The notes under the pieces were generated by a model. The model had not been told where the DNA came from. It made no database searches and worked only from the letters and a program-made list of their open reading frames with translations. This document shows, in pieces, positions 17,968 through 26,968 of a stretch of 64,000 bases of DNA. The position numbers and the translations under genes are program-made. This DNA is from Snodgrassella alvi_G (GTDB taxonomy: Bacteria; Pseudomonadota; Gammaproteobacteria; Burkholderiales; Neisseriaceae): positions 26,273 to 90,272 of the forward strand of contig CAMLCH010000006.1 in NCBI GenBank assembly GCA_946478525.1. Reading direction: 5' to 3'. Position 1 is the first letter of the stretch; each line of letters opens with the position of its first letter.

Positions 17968-20307
17968 TTGTCCCAATTATTTCCTCCGAAAACCTTGGTA
18001 ATGGCACTGACAACAGTCTTTTGTGCAATACCTGTCATGACATTTGCTGCATCTCCCTTATCTATGGGAGGTGAAGCTGTCTGTACCGCGCCACAAAGAC
18101 CCAAAAATTTTGTTAAATCTGTACAGCATAGTGGTGAGGCAAATCCTGGTACTGATATTACCCGTGTTGTTGCAGATAAAGTTACTGGTCAGTCGCAAAC
18201 ACGCGTGCGAGCTACAGGGAAGGTCATTATTGAACGTAATAATGTGACGCTGAACTCTGACTGGGCTGACTATGATCAGCACACAGAAATTGTCAAAGCT
18301 GGCGATAATTATATTCTGGATAATGGACAGGGACGGATCAGTGGTCGGCGGGTTACTTATGACATGAAACAAAGTACCGGTGTAGGTGATGCAGGTCGTT
18401 TTGAAATGGAAAAAGATAACCGTCGTCTGCAAGGAGTAGGTGATGAAGTACAGATGGGCGGGAAGAATCGCTACCGTCTACAAAGTGCCAAATTTAATAC
18501 CTGTAATCCGGGAGATGATAGCTGGTATATCCGCTCTGACAGTATTGATCTAGATTATGATCAAAATGTTGGCGTCGCACGCAATGCAACCTTAATATTT
18601 GGTGGTGTGCCGCTATTTTACACACCATGGATTGATTTTCCTTTGAATGGAAACCGCAAAAGTGGCTTTTTAGTACCTACTATCAAAGGTGGATCAGATG
18701 GAATGGAATTAGTAGTCCCCTATTATCTGAATCTGGCACCTAATTATGACGCAACCATTCGTCCTCATTTAATCAGTAGTCGTGGATTACAAATCGGTGG
18801 CGATTTCCGATATCTGCAACCGACTTATTCTGGACAGATAAGTGCAGAATGGCTGCCAAGTGATCAGAAGAGTGAGCACAAAAATCGTGCCAAAATAGAT
18901 TTTTCTCATAATCAATATCTGGCTGAAGGATTAAGTGCCGGTGTGGATTATCATCAGGTATCTGATGATGATTATCAGCGTGATTTCTGGCACGGGGATA
19001 AAGGCAGTGAAAATCTGAATCGACAGGCATGGTTAAATTATCGCCATAATAATTTATGGGGTGGTACTCTTGACAGTAGATTAATGATACAGAAATACCA
19101 AACATTGGCTTCTGAATATGGTTACAGGGATCAGCCCTATTCAAGAATGCCAAAATTATCAGCCAGCTGGAATCGCTACTTTGGTAAGCATTATGCTTTC
19201 CGTGTTTATGCCGAAGCTACCCGTTTTGAAGACAGAAAAATTAGTCACAAAGATTTTGAGTATAAATTTCCAGATGGTACACGTTTAGTATTATTACCGA
19301 CTTTCAATGCAGATTATTCCAATGTCTGGGGCTATATCCGACCCAAGCTAAGTCTGCATGCCAGTCATTATGAAATGGAAGAAAAAAATAATCGCAACCA
19401 ACTAAGAAGCATGGATCGAGTTTTACCTATAGTAAGTGTTGATTCAGGTATGACTTTTGAACGTTTATGGCAAAATAAGAAAAGTAGTAACGGTTTTATC
19501 CAGACACTTGAACCTCGGTTGTTTTATACCTATATTCCGCGTCGTAATCAGGAAAATTTGCCCTTATTTGATACGGCTGAAAACAGTTTTACATATGAAC
19601 AACTTTTCCGCGAAAATCGCTACTCTGGTCAGGATCGTGTTAATAATGCCAATTTTCTTACTACGGCTTTACAGACACGTTTATATGATAAAACAACTGG
19701 TGTTGAGCGTTTGGCAGCTGGAATTGGTCAGCGATTTTATTTTAGTCATGATGAAGTCAAGCTGGATGAATATGCACCTAAGAATAAAGAACGAAAACGT
19801 TCTGATATAGTTGCATTCGGACGTGCTTCTTTAAGTCATCATATTAGTGCTGAAAGTAATTGGCATTACAATCAGGATTTAAAAACTTCTGAAAGCTATA
19901 ATTTAGGCATCCGTTATACGCCTCAGGCAGGTAAATCTGTTAGTATGCGTTATAAATATGGTCGTTATGAAAACCTATATGATGATGTATATGGTAAAAC
20001 ACGTTCCATAGATATTGGTTTGCAGTGGCCGTTGTCACGAAACTATTATTTAGTTGCACGTGAAAATTATGATTTTAAAAATAGCGTTGCCCTCAATCAG
20101 ACGGTGGGTTTTCAATATCAGAGTCCGTGTAACTGCTGGAGTGCCGGTCTTGTTGGCACCCGTTATACTGATGGATACCAAAAACGCAAAACTGCAGTAT
20201 TATTTCAATTACAATTACGTGATCTGACTAGTGTTGGTAATGGTCCACTAGGACAGCTAAGTACTCAAATTCCTGGTTACAGCAATTCATATGAGGTTAA
20301 ACATTGA
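17968..20307 (+). CDS. lptD: LPS-assembly outer membrane protein LptD
   Basis: Outer-membrane beta-barrel with a periplasmic N-domain that inserts lipooligosaccharide in the outer leaflet with LptE. The 779-residue protein begins at a TTG codon: TAGGTGA lies about 7 bases upstream and the extra residues supply a lysine before the hydrophobic core (VMALTTVFCAIPVMTFAA). The next in-frame ATG (18001) would leave no basic N-region. Cysteines fit the known disulfide pairs: one in GGEAVCTAP, one in KFNTCNPGD and a CNC pair near the C-terminus. FPLNGNRKSGFLVPT is a conserved barrel-start segment. It overlaps surA by one base. Confidence 0.93.
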   Translation: MSQLFPPKTLVMALTTVFCAIPVMTFAASPLSMGGEAVCTAPQRPKNFVKSVQHSGEANPGTDITRVVADKVTGQSQTRVRATGKVIIERNNVTLNSDWADYDQHTEIVKAGDNYILDNGQGRISGRRVTYDMKQSTGVGDAGRFEMEKDNRRLQGVGDEVQMGGKNRYRLQSAKFNTCNPGDDSWYIRSDSIDLDYDQNVGVARNATLIFGGVPLFYTPWIDFPLNGNRKSGFLVPTIKGGSDGMELVVPYYLNLAPNYDATIRPHLISSRGLQIGGDFRYLQPTYSGQISAEWLPSDQKSEHKNRAKIDFSHNQYLAEGLSAGVDYHQVSDDDYQRDFWHGDKGSENLNRQAWLNYRHNNLWGGTLDSRLMIQKYQTLASEYGYRDQPYSRMPKLSASWNRYFGKHYAFRVYAEATRFEDRKISHKDFEYKFPDGTRLVLLPTFNADYSNVWGYIRPKLSLHASHYEMEEKNNRNQLRSMDRVLPIVSVDSGMTFERLWQNKKSSNGFIQTLEPRLFYTYIPRRNQENLPLFDTAENSFTYEQLFRENRYSGQDRVNNANFLTTALQTRLYDKTTGVERLAAGIGQRFYFSHDEVKLDEYAPKNKERKRSDIVAFGRASLSHHISAESNWHYNQDLKTSESYNLGIRYTPQAGKSVSMRYKYGRYENLYDDVYGKTRSIDIGLQWPLSRNYYLVARENYDFKNSVALNQTVGFQYQSPCNCWSAGLVGTRYTDGYQKRKTAVLFQLQLRDLTSVGNGPLGQLSTQIPGYSNSYEVKH

Positions 20308-21269
20308 TGAAGAAGATCTACGGTTTTCTGCTTACAACGGTAGTAACATTAACTGTCCACTCTGCCATAGCGGCAGAGATTAAAGCAAATGATAATATTG
20401 TTGCTATTGTTAATGATGATGTCATTACTAAGCAGGAATTAGATGTGATGGTTAAACAGCTACGCATGCAAATACCTAAGGGTAAACAAATTGATACTAA
20501 TACATTGCAACAACAAGCATTAACTCATTTGATTAATAAGGATCTTTTGATTCAGGCAGCAAAACGTGCCAATATTCAGATTAGCAAAGAAGATGTTAAC
20601 GAAGCTATTCAAAATTTTGCTGCGCAACGTCATATGTCTGTTAAAGAATTAATACATAAAATTGCCAAAGAAGGCATAAGTGAGAGCCAGTTGCGTCAAA
20701 CCATGACCGAAAATCTAATGGTGCAGAGACTTGAACAAAGTGAAGTAATGGCGAAAAGTCAGGTTACGGATGCGGAAATAGATAGTGCTATTGCTCGTGC
20801 CCAACAAGAGGGACGGCAACTACCACCGCCACTGACCGCTTATAGTTACCACGTCCAACATATCCTGATTAAAAATGATAATGCTGTTTCCCGCAAATTG
20901 ATTAATCAGATAGCACATCAAGCTCGCTCTGGTGCTTCATTTGAGCAATTAGCTCGGCAATATTCTCAAGATGGCAGTGCTGAAAATGGAGGTGACCTGG
21001 GCTGGTTAGTTGATGGCGAAACGGTACCACAATTTGAAGCTACATTTAAAGCTTTGCAGCCGGGTCAAATTTCTCAGCCTGTGCGAACGCAGTTTGGCTG
21101 GCATATTATTCGATTAGAAGATGTTAAAAGCGATGATAGCCCACAACAGCGAATTCGCAACGGAATGCGTGCGGTGTTGGTGCAGGAAAAACGCGATATT
21201 TTGCATCAAAATTTACTTAAACAATTACAAAATCAATCCTATATTGATATCAAATCTTTAAAAAACTAA
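20307..21269 (+). CDS. surA: Periplasmic chaperone / peptidyl-prolyl isomerase SurA
   Basis: Chaperone for outer-membrane proteins, including LptD, in the periplasm. From ATG 20307 it has 320 residues: a signal peptide ending near HSAIAAE, the SurA N-domain (VAIVNDDVITKQELD...), and a single parvulin domain (YHVQHILIKN, FEQLARQYSQDGSAENGGDLGW, FGWHIIRLEDV). Enteric SurA has two parvulin domains; a single one is what I recall for Neisseria. The start overlaps the lptD stop (TGATG), giving co-expression with its main client. Confidence 0.92.
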   Translation: MKKIYGFLLTTVVTLTVHSAIAAEIKANDNIVAIVNDDVITKQELDVMVKQLRMQIPKGKQIDTNTLQQQALTHLINKDLLIQAAKRANIQISKEDVNEAIQNFAAQRHMSVKELIHKIAKEGISESQLRQTMTENLMVQRLEQSEVMAKSQVTDAEIDSAIARAQQEGRQLPPPLTAYSYHVQHILIKNDNAVSRKLINQIAHQARSGASFEQLARQYSQDGSAENGGDLGWLVDGETVPQFEATFKALQPGQISQPVRTQFGWHIIRLEDVKSDDSPQQRIRNGMRAVLVQEKRDILHQNLLKQLQNQSYIDIKSLKN

Positions 21270-21336
21270 ATTGGACTAAAGATACATTTTATAAATAAGC
21301 ATTTTATTGGTTGCTTTTTAATTTTATTACTTTTTT

Positions 21337-22332
21337 ATGAATCATCAACCCGTAATTGCAGTTACTAGTGGCGAACCGGCAGGTATAGGTCCAGACATCT
21401 GTCTGGACCTAGCTAATCCAAACGTAACTACACGAATTGTTGTGCTGGGTGATTTAGATCTGTTACAGCAACGTGCGCAGATGGTGAAAAAAAAGGTTAA
21501 ATTTCAATTATATCAACCTGAAAATAAACCTTTGCCTGATGTCCTGGAAGTTATTCATATTCCAGTTAAGTCAACAGTAACAGCAGGTGTTCTGGATGTT
21601 AAAAATGCTTCTTATGTCCTTGATATACTGAATAGAGCTTATGAAGGTATTCAAATAGGTGAGTTTGCTGCAATAGTTACCGCGCCAGTCCATAAAGGTG
21701 TCATTAATGAAAGCGGAGTTTCTTTTACTGGTCACACTGAATATCTTGCAGAAAAAAGCCATACCAAACAAGTAGTCATGATGCTAGCAGGGGGTGGATT
21801 ACGTATTGCTCTGGCAACAACTCACCTGCCATTACGCGCTGTGGCTGATGCTATTACTAAGCCATTATTAATACAAGTTTTAACAACTCTGTATCAGGAA
21901 TTGCAACAGAAATTTGGTTTGCATCAGCCGAGAATCTTAGTGGCTGGTCTTAACCCACATGCTGGTGAAGGTGGCCATCTTGGGCATGAAGAAAATCAAA
22001 TTATCATTCCTGTAATCCAGCAATTACAGCAACAAGGTCTGCATATTACCGGTCCTGTGCCTGCGGATACTTTATTTCAGCCTTTTATGGTGCAAAAAGC
22101 AGATGCCATATTAGCTATGTATCATGATCAAGGGCTGCCGGTTTTGAAGTACGCTGGCTTTGGTGAGAGTGTAAATATCACACTGGGTTTACCATTTATT
22201 CGTACCTCAGTTGATCATGGCACCGCATTAGAACTGGCTGGTACGAAAAAAGCAAAATCGTCAAGTTTATTAGCTGCAGTTGATGCTGCAGTTAATATAT
22301 GTAAGCAACAAAAAAATATTCCCGTTTGCTAA
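21337..22332 (+). CDS. pdxA: 4-hydroxythreonine-4-phosphate dehydrogenase PdxA
   Basis: Cytoplasmic metal-dependent enzyme oxidising 4-phosphohydroxy-L-threonine in de novo pyridoxal phosphate synthesis. The 331-residue protein has TSGEPAGIGPDI, TAPVHKGVINESGVSFTGHTE, GLNPHAGEGGHLGHEE with metal ligands, and AMYHDQGLPVLKY. The gene order surA-pdxA matches E. coli. The 5' leader is T-rich with no clear Shine-Dalgarno, and a strong hairpin lies at codons 17-25. Confidence 0.95.
   Translation: MNHQPVIAVTSGEPAGIGPDICLDLANPNVTTRIVVLGDLDLLQQRAQMVKKKVKFQLYQPENKPLPDVLEVIHIPVKSTVTAGVLDVKNASYVLDILNRAYEGIQIGEFAAIVTAPVHKGVINESGVSFTGHTEYLAEKSHTKQVVMMLAGGGLRIALATTHLPLRAVADAITKPLLIQVLTTLYQELQQKFGLHQPRILVAGLNPHAGEGGHLGHEENQIIIPVIQQLQQQGLHITGPVPADTLFQPFMVQKADAILAMYHDQGLPVLKYAGFGESVNITLGLPFIRTSVDHGTALELAGTKKAKSSSLLAAVDAAVNICKQQKNIPVC
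21386..21411 (+). promoter_or_regulatory. 11-bp perfect hairpin early in pdxA coding sequence
   Basis: Arms taggtccagac (21386-21396) and gtctggaccta (21401-21411) are perfect inverted repeats around a 4-base loop. The hairpin lies about 50 bases into pdxA. It has no T-run, so termination is unlikely; an effect on early translation or mRNA stability is conjecture. Confidence 0.5.
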
Positions 22333-22388
22333 ATATGCATATTGATCTTAAAATCTAAATACGACTATGCGGTATTAGAAAGTTAACG

Positions 22389-23189
22389 ATGGCTATGCCG
22401 TTTATTGAAATGAAAGATGTGGCATTTGCCTATGGCGACCGCCCTATTCTTAAAAATATTAATTTCTGTCTGGAAGCAGGCAGTTTTACCGCTATTATGG
22501 GTAGTTCCGGTAGCGGTAAAACCACATTGTTACGATTAATAACCGGACAGATTACTGCGCAACAAGGACAAGTGCTGATTAATGGTCGTGATATTGCCAC
22601 ATTCAGTCGTGATGAATTATATCGGCACCGTCGTAATATGGGCGTGTTGTTTCAGTTTGGTGCTTTATTTACTGATTTATCAGTATTTGATAATGTTGCT
22701 TTTCCTATCCGTGAACATACCGATTTGCCAGAGCATATGATTCATGATTTAGTGATCATGAAATTAAATGCAGTGGGTTTACGTGGCATTGAAAAATTAA
22801 TGCCTGCTGAACTTTCTGGCGGTATGGCGAGACGGGTTGCTTTGGCTCGTACCATTGCATTGGATCCGGCATTATTGTTATACGACGAACCTTTTACTGG
22901 ACTAGACCCGATTTCATTAGGAGTGATTGCCAGTCTGGTTAGTAAAGTCAATCATTCATTGCAGACAACCAGTGTGATGGTAACCCATGATATTCAACAA
23001 TCTCTGGATATAGCAAGTCATGTTGTTTTTCTGGCGCATGGTGAAATTATTTTTTCTGGTTCGCCACAAGAAATGCGTAAGCTTGATTCTCCCTGGGTAA
23101 ACCAGTTTATTCATGGACAGGCTGACGGACCAGTAGCTTTTCGTTATCCGGCAACCACCACACTACAACAGGATTTAGATATCGCGTGA
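22389..23189 (+). CDS. mlaF: Mla phospholipid transport ATPase MlaF
   Basis: ATPase of the MlaFEDB inner-membrane complex, which moves phospholipids between the inner membrane and periplasmic MlaC to keep outer-membrane lipid asymmetry. The 266-residue protein has Walker A GSSGSGKTT, signature LSGGMARRVALARTI, Walker B LLLYDEPFTGLD and the switch histidine in VTHD. It starts the mlaFEDCBA set and overlaps mlaE by one base. Confidence 0.95.
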   Translation: MAMPFIEMKDVAFAYGDRPILKNINFCLEAGSFTAIMGSSGSGKTTLLRLITGQITAQQGQVLINGRDIATFSRDELYRHRRNMGVLFQFGALFTDLSVFDNVAFPIREHTDLPEHMIHDLVIMKLNAVGLRGIEKLMPAELSGGMARRVALARTIALDPALLLYDEPFTGLDPISLGVIASLVSKVNHSLQTTSVMVTHDIQQSLDIASHVVFLAHGEIIFSGSPQEMRKLDSPWVNQFIHGQADGPVAFRYPATTTLQQDLDIA

Positions 23190-23965
23190 TGAAAGCAATT
23201 ATGCAACTGGGTGCAAAAACCCTCAGTTTTGTTCAGCATCTAGGGTGCGCAACTTTATTTCTGTTTGCCGCTTTACTGCGCAGTGGTACCGTTTTGCGTC
23301 GTCCACGTCTGATGATTCGGCAAATGTATTTTTCCGGCGTTTTGTCAATTATCATCATTGCTGTCTCCGGTCTTTTTGTGGGCATGGTGTTGGGTTTGCA
23401 AGCCTATACTCAGCTGGCAAAATTTAAGTCGGCTGATATTCTGGGTTATATGGTCGCAGCAGCTATGTTACGTGAGTTAGGCCCAGTACTGGCGGCAATA
23501 TTGTTTGCCAGTAGTGCCGGTGGAGCCATGACCAGTGAAATTGGTCTGATGAAAACAACTGAACAGCTTGAAGCCATGAATGTTATGGCTATTGATCCGA
23601 TAGCAAGAGTAGTCGCACCCCGTTTTTGGGCTGGCGTGATTTCTATGCCTTTACTTGCCTCTATATTTAATGTGGCAGGCGTGTATGGTGCCTACTTGAT
23701 TGGCGTTAAGTATTTTGGTATGGATAACGGAGTTTTCTGGGGACAAATGCAGAGCAATCTGAATATTCATTATGACGTCGTGAATGGCTTGATTAAATCT
23801 TTGGTATTTGGCGTAGTTGTTAGCCTGATAGCCGTTTATCAAGGTTTTTACGCTAAGCCCACTTCAGAAGGCATCCTGCGAGCTAATACACGAACAGTTG
23901 TGTCCAGCTCTCTTACCATACTGGCAGTGGATTTTATGCTAACCGCACTGATGTTTACCAATTAA
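23189..23965 (+). CDS. mlaE: Mla phospholipid transport permease MlaE
   Basis: Polytopic permease of the Mla complex. From ATG 23189, which overlaps the mlaF stop, it has 258 residues. Family segments are SVLSI-type second helix as FSGVLSIIIIAVSGLFVG, LRELGPVLAAILFASSAGG, SEIGLMKTTEQLEAMNVM and LIKSLVFGVVVSLIAVYQGF. About five or six hydrophobic helices are seen. Confidence 0.95.
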   Translation: MKAIMQLGAKTLSFVQHLGCATLFLFAALLRSGTVLRRPRLMIRQMYFSGVLSIIIIAVSGLFVGMVLGLQAYTQLAKFKSADILGYMVAAAMLRELGPVLAAILFASSAGGAMTSEIGLMKTTEQLEAMNVMAIDPIARVVAPRFWAGVISMPLLASIFNVAGVYGAYLIGVKYFGMDNGVFWGQMQSNLNIHYDVVNGLIKSLVFGVVVSLIAVYQGFYAKPTSEGILRANTRTVVSSSLTILAVDFMLTALMFTN

Positions 23966-23988
23966 GATATTGATCAACAGGTAATAAT

Positions 23989-24498
23989 ATGAAAAAAAAT
24001 AGTCTGGAAATGCTGGTTGGCCTATTTGTATTAATAGGTATAGTGGCAATTCTATTTTTATCCTTTCGTGTGGCGGGAGGTAATGGTCTTGGTTCTTCTC
24101 AACCAACCTATACTTTGTCAGCTTCATTTAGTGATATAGGTGGCTTAAAAGCTCAGGCTCCGGTTAAAGCTGCCGGCGTAGTGGTCGGTCGAGTGGATAG
24201 TATAGTTCTGGATCCCAAAACTTATTGGGCTAAAGTGACTTTAAAAATTGATAAACAATACCAATTTAGCAGTGATACCTCTGCTCAGATTCTTACCTCA
24301 GGACTATTGGGAGATCAATATATCGGACTACAGCAGGGTGGTGACTCTGATAATCTCGCTAACGGCGATACCATCAGTATCACCAGTTCTGCGTTGGTTC
24401 TGGAACAACTGATTGGAAAATTTATGACCAGTTTTGCTGAGGGTAATGCGAAAAGCAGCGATAAATCCAATAGTGGGACTGCTTCGGCTACTAATTAA
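23989..24498 (+). CDS. mlaD: Mla phospholipid-binding MCE protein MlaD
   Basis: Periplasm-facing MCE-domain subunit that forms a hexameric ring on MlaE and holds lipid. The 169-residue protein has one N-terminal membrane anchor (MLVGLFVLIGIVAILFLSF), the MCE core (YTLSASFSDIGGLKAQAPVK, AAGVVVGRVDSI), ITSGLLGDQYIGL-type segment written here as LTSGLLGDQYIGL, and a Ser/Lys-rich tail. A short A-rich leader separates it from mlaE by 23 bases. Confidence 0.95.
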   Translation: MKKNSLEMLVGLFVLIGIVAILFLSFRVAGGNGLGSSQPTYTLSASFSDIGGLKAQAPVKAAGVVVGRVDSIVLDPKTYWAKVTLKIDKQYQFSSDTSAQILTSGLLGDQYIGLQQGGDSDNLANGDTISITSSALVLEQLIGKFMTSFAEGNAKSSDKSNSGTASATN

Positions 24499-24550
24499 AT
24501 TTTTATCTGAAAAATGACAGAAAATTGAAAATAATTTAAAGGATAATACG

Positions 24551-25153
24551 ATGAATTTTAATAAATCTGCTTTATTAGCTTCTCTAAGTATTAGTGTGAT
24601 GAGTATTAGCCTTGCTTTTGCTTCTCCGCAGCAAGCCGTTACTCAGCTTAAAGGAAATGCCACTCAAGTACTTAAAATTTTAAGCAGTGCTAACGGAAAA
24701 AATGATAATCAGGTGCGTCAGCAAGCTGAGAATTACGCTATTCCATACTTCGATTTTACCCGTATGACCGCGCTGGCAGTTGGTGCGCCGTGGCGTACAG
24801 CTACACCAACTCAACAACAAGCCTTGGTGGCAGAATTCAAAACATTATTAATTCGTACCTATTCCGGTACTATGTTGAAATTCAAAAATGCCAAGGCAAA
24901 TGTTTATGACAATCCTGTGGTATCCAAAAATGGTCGTGAAGTGATCATCCGGGTAGATGTTACTGCACCAAACAGTAAACCAGTACGTATGGATTATTCA
25001 ACCTATCAATCCGGTAATACCTATCGCATTTTCAACGTAGCGGTGGAAGGTGCTAGTTTAGTAACTGTTTATCGCAATCAGTTCAACCAAACCATTAATC
25101 AAAAAGGTATTGATGGATTAATTGCCGATTTACACGCAAAAAACGGTAAATAA
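24551..25153 (+). CDS. mlaC: Periplasmic phospholipid carrier MlaC
   Basis: Soluble carrier shuttling phospholipid between MlaA and MlaFEDB. The 200-residue protein has a signal peptide (cleavage near LAFAS), then the Tol-Ttg2 domain with YFDFTRMTALAVGAPWRTA, TQQQALVAEFKTLLIRTYSG and a C-terminal GIDGLIADLHAKN. AAGGA lies 8 bases before the ATG. Confidence 0.94.
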   Translation: MNFNKSALLASLSISVMSISLAFASPQQAVTQLKGNATQVLKILSSANGKNDNQVRQQAENYAIPYFDFTRMTALAVGAPWRTATPTQQQALVAEFKTLLIRTYSGTMLKFKNAKANVYDNPVVSKNGREVIIRVDVTAPNSKPVRMDYSTYQSGNTYRIFNVAVEGASLVTVYRNQFNQTINQKGIDGLIADLHAKNGK

Positions 25154-25155
25154 AT

Positions 25156-25440
25156 ATGCACACCGACCTACAGGGCAGCACGATCAAATTTTATGACACA
25201 GTAACGATGAATACCGTGCATGAACATGATTACCAGCGGTTTTGTAATTACTTTAAAACCGGTAATATTAGCTCTATTGATCTCAGCGAAGTTACTGAAG
25301 CTGACTCTGTTTGTGTGGCTTTATTGGTGGCAGCAAAACGACTGGCACATCAGCACCAATTTGACTTAAACATCACCAGTGTTCCGGCTGGACTGATCAC
25401 GTTGATGACACTGTATGGTGTAGAGGAATCCCTGCAATGA
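25156..25440 (+). CDS. mlaB: Mla STAS-domain protein MlaB
   Basis: Small cytoplasmic STAS protein that binds and stabilises MlaF. The 94-residue product has the STAS pattern of a hydrophobic strand followed by IDLSEVTEADSVCVALLVAA. It begins two bases after mlaC and overlaps mlaA by four bases (ATGA). Sequence is short and divergent, but length, fold pattern and position agree. Confidence 0.88.
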   Translation: MHTDLQGSTIKFYDTVTMNTVHEHDYQRFCNYFKTGNISSIDLSEVTEADSVCVALLVAAKRLAHQHQFDLNITSVPAGLITLMTLYGVEESLQ

Positions 25441-26330
25441 GTAGAACAAAGCTGATAATTGTTAGTTTGTTATTGTCTTTCAGTACTTTTAGCTGGGCAG
25501 AGCAAACCTATCGTGATCCTTATGAAAGTTATAACCGTTTTATGTTTAACGTGAATGACCGTTTGGATCATTACATCATGACACCCGTGGCTCGAGGCTA
25601 TCGCAAAATAACTCCGTCACCTGTTCGTACTGGTGTGAATAACTTTTTTAATAACTTACGTGATGTTGTCAGCTTTGGTAGTAACTTGTTACGTCTGGAT
25701 ATTGAAAAAGCCAGTATTGATCTTGTGCGTGTCGGTATTAATACGACCTTTGGTTTAGGCGGGTTAATCAATTTTGCTGATGCTGGGCAAATTCCGAATA
25801 ATAAGAATACATTAGGTGATACTTTTGCATCATGGGGCTGGAAAAACAGTAATTATTTTGTCTATCCATTCTTTGGCCCGTCTACAGTTCGTGATTCACT
25901 TGGAAGCAGCGTTAGTTATGTTTTCCCGGTGCAGAATGCAATTTTTAAAGATTCTGCTGTCCGCTGGAGTGTGACTGGTCTTAATGGAGTGGCAACCAGA
26001 GAATCATTACTGGATGTAACCGATAGTCTGGACGAAGCAGCATTAGATCGGTATTCGTATACTCGTGACATATACATGAAACTGCGCAATAAACAGGTAG
26101 GTGGATCCTTGTTCACAGCAGATAATGAAGAGGATGTTGATATAGATAGTCTCGTGCCTGCTGACAATAATTCTGATAGTGTACAAAAATCGAAACGTGC
26201 TTATACTTCGTCTGTACACAAAGGTAAACCGAAATCTAATAAGAAAAAATCTATTTCTAAAGTGGATGACGACAATACCTCTTTATCTGATATGCCAGAT
26301 TCAGACGCAGTTACCAACTCAGCGGATTAG
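25437..26330 (+). CDS. mlaA: Outer-membrane phospholipid transporter component MlaA (VacJ)
   Basis: MlaA removes mislocalised phospholipid from the outer leaflet and passes it to MlaC. The 297-residue protein has the family core DPYESYNRFMFNVNDRLD, VRTGVNNFFNNLRDVVSFGS, NTTFGLGGLINFADAG, NTLGDTFASWGW and YFVYPFFGPSTVRDSLG. The C-terminal 60 residues are a charged Ser/Lys/Asp tail. Unlike the usual lipoprotein, the N-terminus (...FSTFSWAEQ) has no lipobox cysteine and looks like a signal peptidase I site. It closes the mla operon by a 4-base overlap with mlaB. Confidence 0.92.
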   Translation: MSRTKLIIVSLLLSFSTFSWAEQTYRDPYESYNRFMFNVNDRLDHYIMTPVARGYRKITPSPVRTGVNNFFNNLRDVVSFGSNLLRLDIEKASIDLVRVGINTTFGLGGLINFADAGQIPNNKNTLGDTFASWGWKNSNYFVYPFFGPSTVRDSLGSSVSYVFPVQNAIFKDSAVRWSVTGLNGVATRESLLDVTDSLDEAALDRYSYTRDIYMKLRNKQVGGSLFTADNEEDVDIDSLVPADNNSDSVQKSKRAYTSSVHKGKPKSNKKKSISKVDDDNTSLSDMPDSDAVTNSAD

Positions 26331-26400
26331 TGTGGTATAAAATTCAGGAACAGCTGAAAACAGGCAATAATTCATTAGCTTGCAGAACAGGAACAGTGCC

Positions 26401-26763
26401 ATGTATGAAGTTAATCGTAGTGTATTTTTACTGATTCCGTTAGAACCTTTCTGGGCATGGTTGGAAGATTTACCTGATATTAATCTGGATAATCTAACTT
26501 TAGACATGCTGCAGCAGGATGCAAATGCCTATCTGATTCCCAGTTGTGAGGATAGCGATGAATTATGGGCGGAAATTGAGGGTCGCTATCTGGACATTTT
26601 CTCTGCGGAACTGGCTGACTGGTGTGAAAATGAAAATCTGTGGCCACAATTGACTTTAAACAGATTTAAATCTTGGTTTAAAGTTAAATTCTCCATGATA
26701 GTTACTGATTTAACTGCAGAAGAATTAGTGCGAGAAGAGTTTGTACCGTTTGAATTAAATTAA
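26401..26763 (+). CDS. Conserved hypothetical protein downstream of mlaA
   Basis: Soluble, acidic 120-residue protein with no signal peptide or membrane segment. It is rich in Trp, Leu, Asp and Glu (for example FWAWLEDLPDINLDNL and ELADWCENENLWPQL) and ends EEFVPFELN. I do not recognise a named family. ATG 26401 has AGGAAC about 8 bases upstream; a TTG at 26380 in frame would add seven unlikely residues. It follows mlaA by 70 bases and ends at a terminator, so it may be on the mla transcript. Confidence 0.75.
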   Translation: MYEVNRSVFLLIPLEPFWAWLEDLPDINLDNLTLDMLQQDANAYLIPSCEDSDELWAEIEGRYLDIFSAELADWCENENLWPQLTLNRFKSWFKVKFSMIVTDLTAEELVREEFVPFELN

Positions 26764-26776
26764 TTTTTTTTTCAGT

Positions 26777-26805
26777 AAAGCCTATGTAAATCACATAGGC
26801 TTTTT
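26777..26805 (+). terminator. Intrinsic terminator after the mla-associated gene
   Basis: 11-bp stem (aaagcctatgt / acataggcttt) with a 5-base loop, followed by five T. It lies 14 bases after the stop of the preceding gene. Confidence 0.92.
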
Positions 26806-26858
26806 CCGTCAATTCTTTACTGTGTTAAAATATGTTGATAAATATATCAGATTCGGCA

Positions 26859-26906
26859 TTGGTTATATTAATTCAGAGATGATTAATACAGACAAAATAT
26901 AACCAA
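26859..26906. promoter_or_regulatory. Inverted repeat upstream of the lytic transglycosylase gene
   Basis: Perfect 11-base inverted repeats ttggttatatt (26859-26869) and aatataaccaa (26896-26906) flank a 26-base spacer containing another attaat pair. The element ends 62 bases before the ATG at 26969, a plausible place for an operator or leader structure. No known binding-site family is recognised. Confidence 0.4.
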
Positions 26907-26968
26907 ATCTAACTGAATCCGAAATATAGGTCATAATTATTTAGTGTTATCTGCGTGAAATAAATCAT

